Assembly (NCBI GenBank): GCA_002348345.1
Contig: DEAY01000414.1
Location: 1,880 to 17,502, forward strand
Length of the DNA: 15,623 nt
Reading direction: 5' to 3'
DNA from: Verrucomicrobia bacterium UBA2970
GTDB lineage: Bacteria > Verrucomicrobiota > Verrucomicrobiia > Limisphaerales > AAA164-E04
How positions within the stretch are numbered: the stretch's first letter is position 1; every line of letters starts with the position of its first letter. Of this stretch, positions 1-7,880 are shown in pieces. Position numbers and translations under genes: made by a program. The notes below the pieces were generated by a model that was given only the letters and a program-made list of their open reading frames with translations, did not search any database and was not told where the DNA came from.

Positions 1-1821
1 CTGGGCGGTATGAGCGAACCGGGGTGAGGGGGCCGTCGGTGAAGCGGATTGTAGTTCGAAGATGAGCCTCAGTCCACTCGCCCGATCGACCTGCTCGACT
101 TGCGCCGAGTCATGAAAAGGCGATTCACGGTCCGGGGAACCGGACCAGTTGAGGGTCACCCGTTGGGAACGCGTCAGGGCATCATAGCGATGTCCCCCGA
201 TGGTTCGATGGCGGAGGGCTTGATCCTTGAGGTGGGCGACCAGGGGGGCGAGGTCGGCTTGGGACAAGAGGTTGGTGGTCTCAGTTTGGTCCCTCCTCAG
301 CTCGTAAAGTTCAAATGGGGTGGCGATGCCATGGCGAATCAGATTGGCGTCAAAGAACATCTTCCATTGTCCGGAGTGGACCTGACCGTTGACCGTGGGA
401 TCGTCCAGCCGGAGGGCAAGCACGGCGGGGTCCGTCTTAGTGGACTCCTTGTGGTCGGCGACAAACAAGGGCCATTGACGGCTCTGCGAGTCACCCCGGA
501 GGGCCGAAAGGATGCTCAGACTGTCCTCGGCACCCTTCCTCCCGGTGGCGAGATCGGGTAGTGGTTTTCCGATGATTTCTGAAAACGTGGCGAAAAGGTC
601 CTGCAGCCCGATCAGCGATGAGTTCGTTTGCCCAGGGGTCGTCGCATCCCCGTTGCCCACATCTCCCGCGGGCCACGAAGCGATGAAGGGGACCCGGTGG
701 CCGCCTTCGTAGCAGCTTCCCTTGTTGCTGCGGAAGGGACCCGTTGCCACAGGACTGTCCTTCTCGGCACCGTTGTCGCTGGTGAAGATAACCAGGGTGT
801 TCTCACGAAGGGAATGTCCTAGACGTCTAGGGTCGGGATGGGACTCGAGCCAATCCAGAAGCCGTCCCAGAGCCACGTCGTTTTCGTAAATGTAGTCGTG
901 TCGATCGTCCATCGGGTGTCCGTCGATCGTTCGGGCGGCTCCGGCGACCGGTCTGCCTCCGATCTGGGTGTCCGGGGTATAGGGGCCATGGTTTGAGTTG
1001 GAGGGGTAATACAGGAAGAAAGGTTGCTGGTCCGCTTTGGCGACCTCCAGGTGTTGCCTGAGGAATTCAAGGGCATGGTCGGAATGTCGACTCCCCAGTT
1101 TCGAGAGGACATAGGCATGCTCGCCCTCGGTGACGAGTTGACGACCCCGGTCAGTAGCCCCCAGGATCGTTCGCCCATCAATGTGTCCCGGGCCGATGCG
1201 TTGGCTGGGTCCATTGCGTTTTGAGGGGTTCTTCGCGTTGGTGTTCGGTCCGGATGTGCCGTGCGATCTCGAGGTGAAGCGGGCGAAGTCGAAGCCGTGG
1301 TTGAGAGGCGAGGTGAAGAGGGGATGGAGCAACGAGGCGTCCTCCCAACCCGCCGCCGGCAGATGGTTCGACTGGCGGTAGCGAAGGCCGACATGCCATT
1401 TGCCGACCATTGCCGTTCGGTAGCCCGCGTCCTTGAGCAAGGAAGCGATGGTTGGCCGATCGGGCTCGATCAAGGGGTCCCCTTGCGCCCCAAACAGGAC
1501 CCACCATTTCATTCGCGTTCGCCACGGATAGCGTCCGGTGAGCAGGCTGTATCGGGTCGGGGTGCAGCGGGACCCGGGAGTATGGGCATCCGTAAATCGT
1601 ACGCCTTCGCGAGCCAGGCGTTCCATTTGAGGCGTGGCGATTTGTTGGGCGCTCGAGTTGCCTGTGAAATCTTGATAGGCGCTGGTATCCCCCATTCCCA
1701 TGTCATCGGCCATCATGAGGATGATGTTGGGGCGAGCGCGAGGGTCTTCCGTGGAGACGGGGTGGCCCAGAAGGAGGAATGCACTTCCGAGGAAACTAAA
1801 CAGCGGGGTGAAAACCTTCAT
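1..1821 (-). CDS. Exported sulfatase (formylglycine type), C-terminus cut by window edge
   Basis: Hydrolyses sulfate esters, probably on a sulfated sugar or glycan, outside the cytoplasm. An uninterrupted frame of 607 codons runs leftward off the window, so the stop is not seen. The start chosen gives a Sec-type signal peptide (MKVFTPL, then a hydrophobic run to about residue 22, processed near residue 27). An in-frame ATG at 1875 would add 18 unhelpful residues. The sulfatase core follows: RPNIILMMADDMG with metal Asp39/Asp40, the signature CTPTR at 86-90 whose Cys86 should become formylglycine, GKWH at 140-143, and SDNG at 348-351. The C-terminal subdomain is present (FELYELRRDQTETTNL). It is divergent from the enolase-family gene, with 158 bases between them. 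The family is certain; the substrate cannot be told. A formylglycine-generating enzyme or equivalent must be encoded elsewhere. Confidence 0.95.
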   Translation of the reverse strand, partial: MKVFTPLFSFLGSAFLLLGHPVSTEDPRARPNIILMMADDMGMGDTSAYQDFTGNSSAQQIATPQMERLAREGVRFTDAHTPGSRCTPTRYSLLTGRYPWRTRMKWWVLFGAQGDPLIEPDRPTIASLLKDAGYRTAMVGKWHVGLRYRQSNHLPAAGWEDASLLHPLFTSPLNHGFDFARFTSRSHGTSGPNTNAKNPSKRNGPSQRIGPGHIDGRTILGATDRGRQLVTEGEHAYVLSKLGSRHSDHALEFLRQHLEVAKADQQPFFLYYPSNSNHGPYTPDTQIGGRPVAGAARTIDGHPMDDRHDYIYENDVALGRLLDWLESHPDPRRLGHSLRENTLVIFTSDNGAEKDSPVATGPFRSNKGSCYEGGHRVPFIASWPAGDVGNGDATTPGQTNSSLIGLQDLFATFSEIIGKPLPDLATGRKGAEDSLSILSALRGDSQSRQWPLFVADHKESTKTDPAVLALRLDDPTVNGQVHSGQWKMFFDANLIRHGIATPFELYELRRDQTETTNLLSQADLAPLVAHLKDQALRHRTIGGHRYDALTRSQRVTLNWSGSPDRESPFHDSAQVEQVDRASGLRLIFELQSASPTAPSPRFAHTAQ

Positions 1822-1979
1822 TTCCAGATTAAGCTGGGCGGTGACTCCAGCGGGGTGACGTTGGCTCCGGATCATGACGCATTTGGGTTGAATCGCAATG
1901 AGAAAGGGGATTCGAATTCAAGGGCTTGTCCGTGGATTGAGGGTTGCGTTTTCTCCGGATTTGGCCGCTTGATGGGGTG
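1822..1979. promoter_or_regulatory. Divergent intergenic region between sulfatase and enolase-family gene
   Basis: These 158 bases separate two outward-facing genes and must hold promoters for both unless transcription enters from further away. I see no convincing -35/-10 pair on either strand. A small symmetric patch stands out: TTGAATC at 1888-1894 faces GATTCGAATTCAA at 1909-1921, which contains the 8-base palindrome ATTCGAAT. It could be an operator for a shared regulator, but the match is short and may be chance. Neither flanking start has a Shine-Dalgarno sequence. Confidence 0.3.
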
Positions 1980-3236
1980 ATGAAACCAACCCAGTTCACG
2001 ACCAGGCGTGGATTCTTCCAGGCCGGGCTCCTGGGCTCGAGTGCGGCGGCTCTTCACGCCGCGGAGACGAGCTCGACCGGAGGAGGCCCAGCGGCGGAGA
2101 CCTTGGACGGACTCAGGATTACTCGCGTTCGTTTTTTTCGCGCTCCGTCGCGTTCGATGTTTAACCAAAGCGCTCACGTCTGCACGGTGGAGACAAATGC
2201 CGGAATCACCGGGGTGGGGGAAGGCGGATCGCGAGATACGATCGAGCAGTGCGCGGGATTGTTGATCGGTGAGAATCCCAGCCGAATCGAACACCTCTGG
2301 CAACTGATGTATCGGGGGCATTTTTATCCTCCCGGGCGGGAAAAGATTCACGCCCAGGGAGCCTTGGATCTGGCCTTGTGGGACATCAAGGGAAAGGCCT
2401 TAGGCCTGCCGGTGAGCCAACTGTTGGGGGGCGCGGTTCGGCGTTACATTGAATGTTACTCGACGGGGTTTCCGGCTCCCGGCGGGACTTTGAGAGATGC
2501 GGCCAGGGCCTGTATGGACGCGGGATTTCGAGCCTACCGGACCAGCACGGTCGGGTCGGGAAACGCCTTCAACCCACATCACTCGGTGCGCGATACCTAC
2601 AAGAATTGTCTCGCGATTCGGGATGGGGTGGGTTCTGACGGAGATTGGGCGATTGATTTTCACACTCGGCTGGATCTGCCGGACGCGATCCGTCTGGCCA
2701 CCCTCATCGAGCCGCTGGAGCCGTATTTTTGTGAGGACCTCGTGCGAAGCGAAAACCCGGGCGTGTACGAGCAAGTTCGCCACCGGACCAAGGTGCCGAT
2801 TGCGGTGGGGGAACAGTTCGGGGACCGGTGGGAGATCAATGAACTGATTGAGAAGCGTCAGATTGATTACTCCCGGGTGTCGCTTCCCAACGCCGGCGGC
2901 ATTACCGAATTCATGAAAATCGGGGCGATCGCGGAGACCCATTATGTCGGGTTGGTGCCCCATTTCACCGGCCCCATCGCAACGGCGGCCTTGGTTCATG
3001 CCTGTGCCGCTTTTCCGGGGCCCGTCTTGATGGAGTTGACCGGAGACGGAAAAAAAACGATCGGACATCTTCCCGAGGGCTATGATTTCAAGGATGGCAA
3101 GCTTTGGCCCAATCCCCGTCCGGGACTGGGGGTGAGGGTTGACTTCTCGTCGTTGGAGTTGGTGCTGGAGGTGACCGAGCCCAAGACGGGTGCCCCGCTC
3201 AATCGGCGTCCTGACGGCTCGATCACCAATTGGTAG
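1980..3236 (+). CDS. Tat-exported enolase-superfamily (mandelate racemase / galactonate dehydratase-like) enzyme
   Basis: Probable acid-sugar dehydratase or racemase of the mandelate racemase group, 418 residues. The start at 1980 gives a Tat signal (TTRRGFFQAG, then an Ala-rich stretch to about residue 28); an in-frame start 36 bases upstream would add a less typical leader. The N-terminal capping domain spans about 44-160 (DIKGKALGLPVSQLLGG at 135-151), then the barrel. By alignment from memory to E. coli galactonate dehydratase, the metal ligands are Asp226, Glu252 and Glu278. His228 (DFH) and His328 (PHFTGPI) are the catalytic histidines and Glu352 is kept. The Asp that pairs with the second histidine appears to be Ser301 (SLPNAGG), a real oddity. 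The end GSITNW resembles the family C-terminus. It is followed after 105 bases by an oxidoreductase, also Tat-exported, suggesting a shared periplasmic sugar pathway. Fold is very likely; exact reaction unknown. Confidence 0.9.
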   Translation: MKPTQFTTRRGFFQAGLLGSSAAALHAAETSSTGGGPAAETLDGLRITRVRFFRAPSRSMFNQSAHVCTVETNAGITGVGEGGSRDTIEQCAGLLIGENPSRIEHLWQLMYRGHFYPPGREKIHAQGALDLALWDIKGKALGLPVSQLLGGAVRRYIECYSTGFPAPGGTLRDAARACMDAGFRAYRTSTVGSGNAFNPHHSVRDTYKNCLAIRDGVGSDGDWAIDFHTRLDLPDAIRLATLIEPLEPYFCEDLVRSENPGVYEQVRHRTKVPIAVGEQFGDRWEINELIEKRQIDYSRVSLPNAGGITEFMKIGAIAETHYVGLVPHFTGPIATAALVHACAAFPGPVLMELTGDGKKTIGHLPEGYDFKDGKLWPNPRPGLGVRVDFSSLELVLEVTEPKTGAPLNRRPDGSITNW

Positions 3237-3341
3237 AGGGCAGGGACGGCAGGGGGGCGATCCGCTCCAAGGATTGACTTTGTCGAGGCGATTCGCTTTG
3301 GTTGGGGCATGCCTGGCGTCTGCGGGATGGACCTGTAAAAA

Positions 3342-4667
3342 ATGATCATGAAGACAGAAAAGGATACACAAAACTCGGCAAGCGAAACCAGTCGAAGAAA
3401 CTTTCTCAAGCATTCGTCAACCGCTGTGGTGGGGGGCGTGGTGGCTCCTTATGTTGGCCTGAATTCGACGGCGCAGGGTCAGAATGCGGAGACGATTCGC
3501 GTGGGGTTGGTGGGCTGTGGTGGGCGCGGTTCGGGGGCTGCGAACCAGGCGATGAAGGCCGATTCCAACGTCCGGTTGACTGCGATGGGGGATGTGTTCC
3601 CTCATCGGCTTCAAGGAAGTCTTGATGCCCTGAAACGTGCCGCAGGAGAGAAGATTGATGTCGATCCCGCAAACCAGTTCATCGGATTGGATGCCTACGA
3701 GAAGGTGATCAACAGCGGCGTCGACCTGGTGATCCTGACCACACCGCCCGCCTTTCGACCGCAACACATCAAAGCCGCCATTGATGCGGGGAAACATGTT
3801 TTCTGTGAAAAGCCGATGGCGGTTGATTCTCCGGGACTTCGATCCGTGATGGCGTCTGTCGCCGAGGCAAAGCGGAAGAAACTGGCCATTGTCGCGGGGT
3901 TCTGTTGGCGCTACGACTACCCTCGTCGCGAGCTCTATTCACGAATCCACGATGGCGAGATCGGGGACATTCGTTCGATCTACGCCACCTACTACACGGG
4001 GCCGGTCAATCCCGCCGCTCCGGAATCCGAGCGAACTCCGGACATGACCGACTTGGCTTGGCAACTGAAGTATTGGCAGAACTATGTTTGGCTCAGCGGA
4101 GACAGCATCTGCGAGCAGGCGATTCATAGTGTCGACAAGATTGCGTGGGCGTTGAGAGAAGAAATGCCCGTCAAGGCGGTCGCCAACGGTGGGCGGCAGA
4201 TCCCAGCGCATGGTGGGAATATCTACGATCATTTCTCGGTGGTTTACGAGTACAAGAGTGGGCTTCGTACCCATTTGGGGAGTCGGCAGATTGCTGGTTG
4301 TTACAACGAGAACAGCGACTACATCTACGGCTCGAAGGCGACTGGCCTGATCAACGGGTGGAGTGACGTTCGGATTCAGGGCCAAAAGAACTGGAAATAT
4401 CGCGGTCCTAAGAAAGATATGTACCAGGTGGAACATGATGAGCTTTTCGAATCGATTCGTAAGGGCGAGCCGCTGAACGACGGCGACCGGATGGTCACCA
4501 GTTGTTTGATGGGAGTGATGGGGCGGATGGCGGCTTATACCGGAAAGGAAGTGACCTGGGACGACGTCATGAATTCGACGAACCAATTGGTGCCGCCCAA
4601 TCTGGAATGGGACATGGAACTTCCCGTGCGACCGATTGCCCGTCCGGGACAGACGCCACTGATCTAG
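3342..4667 (+). CDS. Tat-exported Gfo/Idh/MocA family oxidoreductase
   Basis: NAD(P)-dependent sugar or sugar-acid oxidoreductase, 441 residues; in exported members the cofactor is tightly bound. The N-terminus carries a Tat signal (SRRNFLKHSS at 17-26, hydrophobic run to about 37). The Rossmann domain starts at about 51, with the glycine-rich loop GLVGCGGRG at 55-63. The family signature EKP is at 156-158 (Lys157 being the usual catalytic/cofactor lysine), and EQAIHSVDKIAW at 258-269 holds the probable catalytic His262. The C-terminal half is the usual alpha/beta substrate domain. ATG codons at 3342 and 3348 both fit; neither has a Shine-Dalgarno sequence. The gene is probably co-transcribed with the enolase-family gene and followed by an intrinsic terminator. 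The substrate cannot be read from sequence; the sulfatase neighbours suggest a sugar from a sulfated glycan. Confidence 0.93.
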   Translation: MIMKTEKDTQNSASETSRRNFLKHSSTAVVGGVVAPYVGLNSTAQGQNAETIRVGLVGCGGRGSGAANQAMKADSNVRLTAMGDVFPHRLQGSLDALKRAAGEKIDVDPANQFIGLDAYEKVINSGVDLVILTTPPAFRPQHIKAAIDAGKHVFCEKPMAVDSPGLRSVMASVAEAKRKKLAIVAGFCWRYDYPRRELYSRIHDGEIGDIRSIYATYYTGPVNPAAPESERTPDMTDLAWQLKYWQNYVWLSGDSICEQAIHSVDKIAWALREEMPVKAVANGGRQIPAHGGNIYDHFSVVYEYKSGLRTHLGSRQIAGCYNENSDYIYGSKATGLINGWSDVRIQGQKNWKYRGPKKDMYQVEHDELFESIRKGEPLNDGDRMVTSCLMGVMGRMAAYTGKEVTWDDVMNSTNQLVPPNLEWDMELPVRPIARPGQTPLI

Positions 4668-4691
4668 TGGGGGAGGATCCAATCGAATCCC

Positions 4692-4722
4692 GCGAGGTGC
4701 CGAGGTGCCTCGCTTTTTTTTT
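4692..4722 (+). terminator. Rho-independent terminator after the Gfo/Idh gene
   Basis: The arms GCGAGGTGC (4692-4700) and GTGCCTCGC (4705-4713) pair over 9 positions (7 Watson-Crick, 2 G-T) around a CGAG loop, and are followed directly by nine T (4714-4722). This is a textbook intrinsic terminator 25 bases after the oxidoreductase stop. The T-run ends only 7 bases before the start of the next gene, so it may act as a partial terminator or attenuator controlling that sulfatase. Confidence 0.85.
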
Positions 4723-4729
4723 AGCTGTG

Positions 4730-6370
4730 ATGATGAGATTAAGAGTCTGGATCGGTTTGGCCTGGGGGGTATGGGGAGGCGTCGCGGGAAGCCTGCTGGG
4801 TGGTGAACGCCCCAATATCGTGATCGTCATGGTTGATGACATGGGGTTTTCCGATATCGGTTGTTATGGGGGAGAGATTGAGACACCCAACCTAGACCGG
4901 TTGGCCGCCAATGGTCTTCGGTTCAAGCAGTTTTACAATACGGGAAGGTGTTGTCCGACGCGGGCCAGTCTCATGACGGGGCTCCATCCTCACCAGGCGG
5001 GAATCGGGCATATGACGGAGACGCCGGAACATCCGAGCCCATTGTTCAATGAGCCTTACCAGGGTTATCTCAACCAGCATTGCGTGACCTTGGCGCAGGT
5101 GCTCAGGAGGGCGGGATACCATACCTTGATGTCGGGGAAGTGGCATTTGTCCTATCACCGGAAGGAGGGATGGCCGCTCCAGCGGGGATTCGACCGCTAT
5201 TTTGGAATCATTTCCGGGGCCAGTCACTATGTCAAACCCGAGGGGCTTCGGGGCCTGACCTTGATGAACGATTCGGTGGAGGCGCCGGAAGGGTTCTACG
5301 TGACCGATGCCTTCACCGATTACGCCATAGAATTTGTCGAGACCTCGCTTGACAAGGAAGAGAAGCCATTTTTCCTCTACCTGGCCTACACGGCTCCCCA
5401 TTGGCCGTTGCAGGCAAAGTCGGGGGATTTGGCGAAGTACGAGGGGATGTATGCCCAAGGGTGGGAAGCGGTATCGCAGAAACGATGGCAGCGGCAAGTT
5501 GAAATGGGACTGATCGATCCGGATTGGACTCGGGCGCCTCATGAGGGCCCGTCCTGGAGCAGTCTGGACGAGGAGACCCGGTCGATTCTGGATCTGCGAA
5601 TGGCCGCTTACGCTGCGTGTATCGACGCGGTTGATCAGAACGTCGGGAAGTTGATGGCGAAGCTTGAAGCCTTGGGGAAGCTCGACAACACGGTCTTCTT
5701 TTTTCTCTCGGACAACGGCGCTTGCGCAGAGGGAGGGATTCTGGGGGCTGGCGATGAGGAGAGCGTTCGAAATCCGTTGAGCACGAAGGGGACGGCCGGA
5801 CCGCGTTGCGGCCGGGCGTGGGCAAACGCCTCCAACACGCCGTTCCGGCTCTACAAACATTTCGTTCACGAAGGGGGAATGGCGACGCCTTTGGTGGTTC
5901 ACTGGCCCTCGGGGATTCCGGCCGGACGCCGGGGATCATGGGTCGAGGACTTGGGCTACCTTCCAGACTTCATGCCGACTTGTCTGGAACTAGCCGGGGC
6001 GGACTATCCGACTCGGTGGGAAGGGAAGGACATCCCGCATCATGCCGGGACCTCTCTGGTTCCGTTGTTGATGGCCTCGGACAAGCCCGCTGACCGGGGG
6101 GCGGTCTATTGGGAGCACGAGGGGAATCGTGCCATGAGGGAGGGGGATTGGAAACTGGTGTGGAGTCGGCAGGGGCCCTGGGAACTCTACGATCTCTCGA
6201 AGGACCGGACTGAGATGCATGATCTCACTGAAAGCTTCCCCAGGCGAAAGGCTGAGATGCAGCGGCGTTGGGAAGGTTGGGCTCGAAGGACCGGCGTTCA
6301 GTTTCAGACCTCTTTCAGTTACTATCAAATGATTCGGGACTATCGAACCAGTCAGAGCCTGGCTCAGTAG
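4730..6370 (+). CDS. Exported sulfatase (arylsulfatase type)
   Basis: Formylglycine-dependent sulfatase of 546 residues, full length. The start at 4730 (or the next ATG at 4733) gives a short signal peptide (MMRLRVW, hydrophobic to about residue 23, cleavage near GG/ERPN). Extending upstream would run through the terminator hairpin and lose the signal. Core motifs: RPNIVIVMVDDMG with Asp36/Asp37, CCPTR at 74-78 with Cys74 the predicted formylglycine, GKWH at 136-139, APHWP with His224, SDNG at 327-330 (metal Asp328/Asn329) and Lys376. The C-terminal subdomain contains WELYDLSKDRTEMHDL. It differs from the leftward sulfatase in its signature (CCPTR against CTPTR) and surrounding sequence, so the two probably act on different sulfate esters rather than being recent duplicates. 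There is no Shine-Dalgarno sequence; a terminator T-run abuts the start. Confidence 0.95.
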   Translation: MMRLRVWIGLAWGVWGGVAGSLLGGERPNIVIVMVDDMGFSDIGCYGGEIETPNLDRLAANGLRFKQFYNTGRCCPTRASLMTGLHPHQAGIGHMTETPEHPSPLFNEPYQGYLNQHCVTLAQVLRRAGYHTLMSGKWHLSYHRKEGWPLQRGFDRYFGIISGASHYVKPEGLRGLTLMNDSVEAPEGFYVTDAFTDYAIEFVETSLDKEEKPFFLYLAYTAPHWPLQAKSGDLAKYEGMYAQGWEAVSQKRWQRQVEMGLIDPDWTRAPHEGPSWSSLDEETRSILDLRMAAYAACIDAVDQNVGKLMAKLEALGKLDNTVFFFLSDNGACAEGGILGAGDEESVRNPLSTKGTAGPRCGRAWANASNTPFRLYKHFVHEGGMATPLVVHWPSGIPAGRRGSWVEDLGYLPDFMPTCLELAGADYPTRWEGKDIPHHAGTSLVPLLMASDKPADRGAVYWEHEGNRAMREGDWKLVWSRQGPWELYDLSKDRTEMHDLTESFPRRKAEMQRRWEGWARRTGVQFQTSFSYYQMIRDYRTSQSLAQ

Positions 6371-6437
6371 GGTCGTGGGGGATAGGTTGATGGGGTGCTG
6401 GTGAGCGTTGGGGTTGGCAAGGGAAAGGGTTTTATTT

Positions 6438-6466
6438 TTGACGTGATTCTCGAAAACGTCGATATT
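6438..6466 (+). promoter_or_regulatory. Possible promoter for the NSS transporter, with an internal inverted repeat
   Basis: A -35-like TTGACG (6438-6443) and a -10-like GATATT (6461-6466) are separated by 17 bases. An inverted repeat GACGT (6440-6444) / ACGTC (6456-6460) lies between and across the boxes, a plausible repressor site. The start codon at 6477 is only 10 bases after the -10, so a transcript from here would be nearly leaderless. The match is 5 of 6 and 4 of 6 to the sigma-70 consensus; no experiment supports it. Confidence 0.3.
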
Positions 6467-6476
6467 GAGCCCCACC

Positions 6477-7835
6477 ATGAGCATGCAAACTACTGGTGAT
6501 CGCGGTCATTGGGGCTCTCGCTTGGGCTTTATTTTGGCGGCGTCGGGGTCGGCGGTCGGGCTGGGGAATATCTGGCGGTTTCCTTACATCACCGGGGAGA
6601 ATGGAGGGGCTGCCTTTGTCTTCATTTACCTGCTCTGCGTCGTGTTGATCGGTCTGCCGCTCCTGATCAACGAGTTGGCCTTGGGCCGGGCGAGCGGGAA
6701 GAATCCGGTGGGAGCCTTCAGAGGGACCCGGGAGGGTACGCCGTTTGTCATCACGGGGTTTCTCTGCGTCATTCTCTGTTTCGTCGTCCTCAGTTATTAC
6801 AGCGTCATTGCTGGGTGGACGATTGGCTATGCCCTGTCGACGGTGATGGGGAAGAAGCTCGTCTTTGCCGATTTTGTCTCGAATGCCACATTGATGTTGC
6901 CGCTTCTGGCGGTATTTCTGGGGTTCACCGCGTTGATCGTTCAAGCCGGCGTTCAGAAAGGAATCGAGCGGTGGTCCAAGATCTTGATGCCACTTCTCTT
7001 GCTGTTGGTGCTGATCATCATTGGGCGGAGCGTGACTTTGGAGGGCGCGATGGCGGGGGTTTCCTACTACCTCAAGCCGGATTTCAGCAAGTTGAACGGT
7101 GAGGTGTTCCTCATGGCTCTGGGACAGGCCTTCTTCTCCTTGAGCGTCGGTTGGGGGCTGATGATTACCTACGGCTCCTATATGCCGAAGCAGCAGAACA
7201 TGGTGTCGGGTGGCGTGTGGGTTGCCTTCACCGATACGATGGTGGCGATCCTGGGCGGCTTCATGGTGTTTCCGGCGGTGTTCGCCTTCGGGATGGATCC
7301 CGCTTCAGGGCCGGCACTGACCTTTCAGACCCTACCGGCGGTCTTTGAGAAGATGCCGGCGGGGGGATTGGTTGCCGTCATTTTCTTCTTGCTCCTGTCG
7401 ATTGCGGCGTTGACGTCTTCGATTTCGATGCTTGAAGTCCCCGTTTCCTACCTGTTGGACGAGAAGAAGGCGAGCCGGACGGCCGCCGCTTGGATTGTGG
7501 CGGGGTGTGCCTTTGTGTTCGGGGTGCCCTCGGCGCTCTCAAACGGCGGATCGCGGTTCTTTAGCGATATGGAGCTTTTCGGCCAAACCGGGTTTCTAAA
7601 TATCGTCGACTATGCGTTTGGAACGATCCTGGTCGTGGTGATTTCCCTGCTCTGCAGTGTCTATGTGGGGTGGGTCTGGAAGACCCGGTCCGCGATCCGC
7701 GAGATTGCCGAAGGCGCGCCCGGGTTTGATAACGGGAAGGCGGTCAGCCTTGCCAAGATCTGGGCCTTCTTTATCCGATTCGTCTGCCCTTTGGTGATTG
7801 GATACGTCCTTTACCAGAAACTCTTTGGCGGGTAA
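6477..7835 (+). CDS. Na+-dependent transporter, SNF/NSS family (LeuT/MhsT-like)
   Basis: Sodium symporter of the inner membrane, most likely for an amino acid or related small amine; 452 residues with about 11 membrane segments, like bacterial members such as MhsT. TM1 (about 14-36) contains the hallmark SAVGLGNIWRFP unwound region. TM2 runs to NELALGR (65-71). TM6 reads GQAFFSLSVGWG (216-227), and TM8 carries LTSSIS (312-317), the expected Na2-site Thr/Ser. The last segment is about 427-446. The ATG at 6477 is preferred; a TTG at 6465 and an ATG at 6483 are in frame. No Shine-Dalgarno sequence is seen. It stands alone between the sulfatase and a convergent epimerase gene, so its link to either pathway is unproven. 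Family assignment is firm; the substrate is not. Confidence 0.95.
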   Translation: MSMQTTGDRGHWGSRLGFILAASGSAVGLGNIWRFPYITGENGGAAFVFIYLLCVVLIGLPLLINELALGRASGKNPVGAFRGTREGTPFVITGFLCVILCFVVLSYYSVIAGWTIGYALSTVMGKKLVFADFVSNATLMLPLLAVFLGFTALIVQAGVQKGIERWSKILMPLLLLLVLIIIGRSVTLEGAMAGVSYYLKPDFSKLNGEVFLMALGQAFFSLSVGWGLMITYGSYMPKQQNMVSGGVWVAFTDTMVAILGGFMVFPAVFAFGMDPASGPALTFQTLPAVFEKMPAGGLVAVIFFLLLSIAALTSSISMLEVPVSYLLDEKKASRTAAAWIVAGCAFVFGVPSALSNGGSRFFSDMELFGQTGFLNIVDYAFGTILVVVISLLCSVYVGWVWKTRSAIREIAEGAPGFDNGKAVSLAKIWAFFIRFVCPLVIGYVLYQKLFGG

Positions 7836-7880
7836 GGCAAGGAGCCCCTTGAGGTCTCGGGAGAGGATAAGGAGCTTCGG

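Noticed and set aside
1261..1980. Plus-strand open frame of about 239 codons opposite the left sulfatase
   Set aside because: The minus strand carries an uninterrupted sulfatase with the CTPTR signature; the plus-strand product is low-complexity and unrecognisable.
3274..3302. TTGACT as a -35 box for a promoter before the Gfo/Idh gene
   Set aside because: At 17-base spacing the -10 position reads TTTGGT, a poor match, so co-transcription with the enolase-family gene is simpler.
2400..3413. Minus-strand open frame of about 337 codons opposite the enolase-family gene
   Set aside because: Antisense to conserved barrel motifs and extending into the next gene; no domain seen.
4892..5902. Minus-strand open frame of about 336 codons opposite the second sulfatase
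   Set aside because: Antisense to a gene with full sulfatase motifs; the product is Arg/Pro-rich with no recognisable domain, typical of a GC-driven shadow frame.
7838..7851. Hairpin CAAGG-AGCC-CCTTG between the convergent transporter and epimerase genes as a bidirectional terminator
   Set aside because: The stem is only 5 bp and there is no T-run on either strand.
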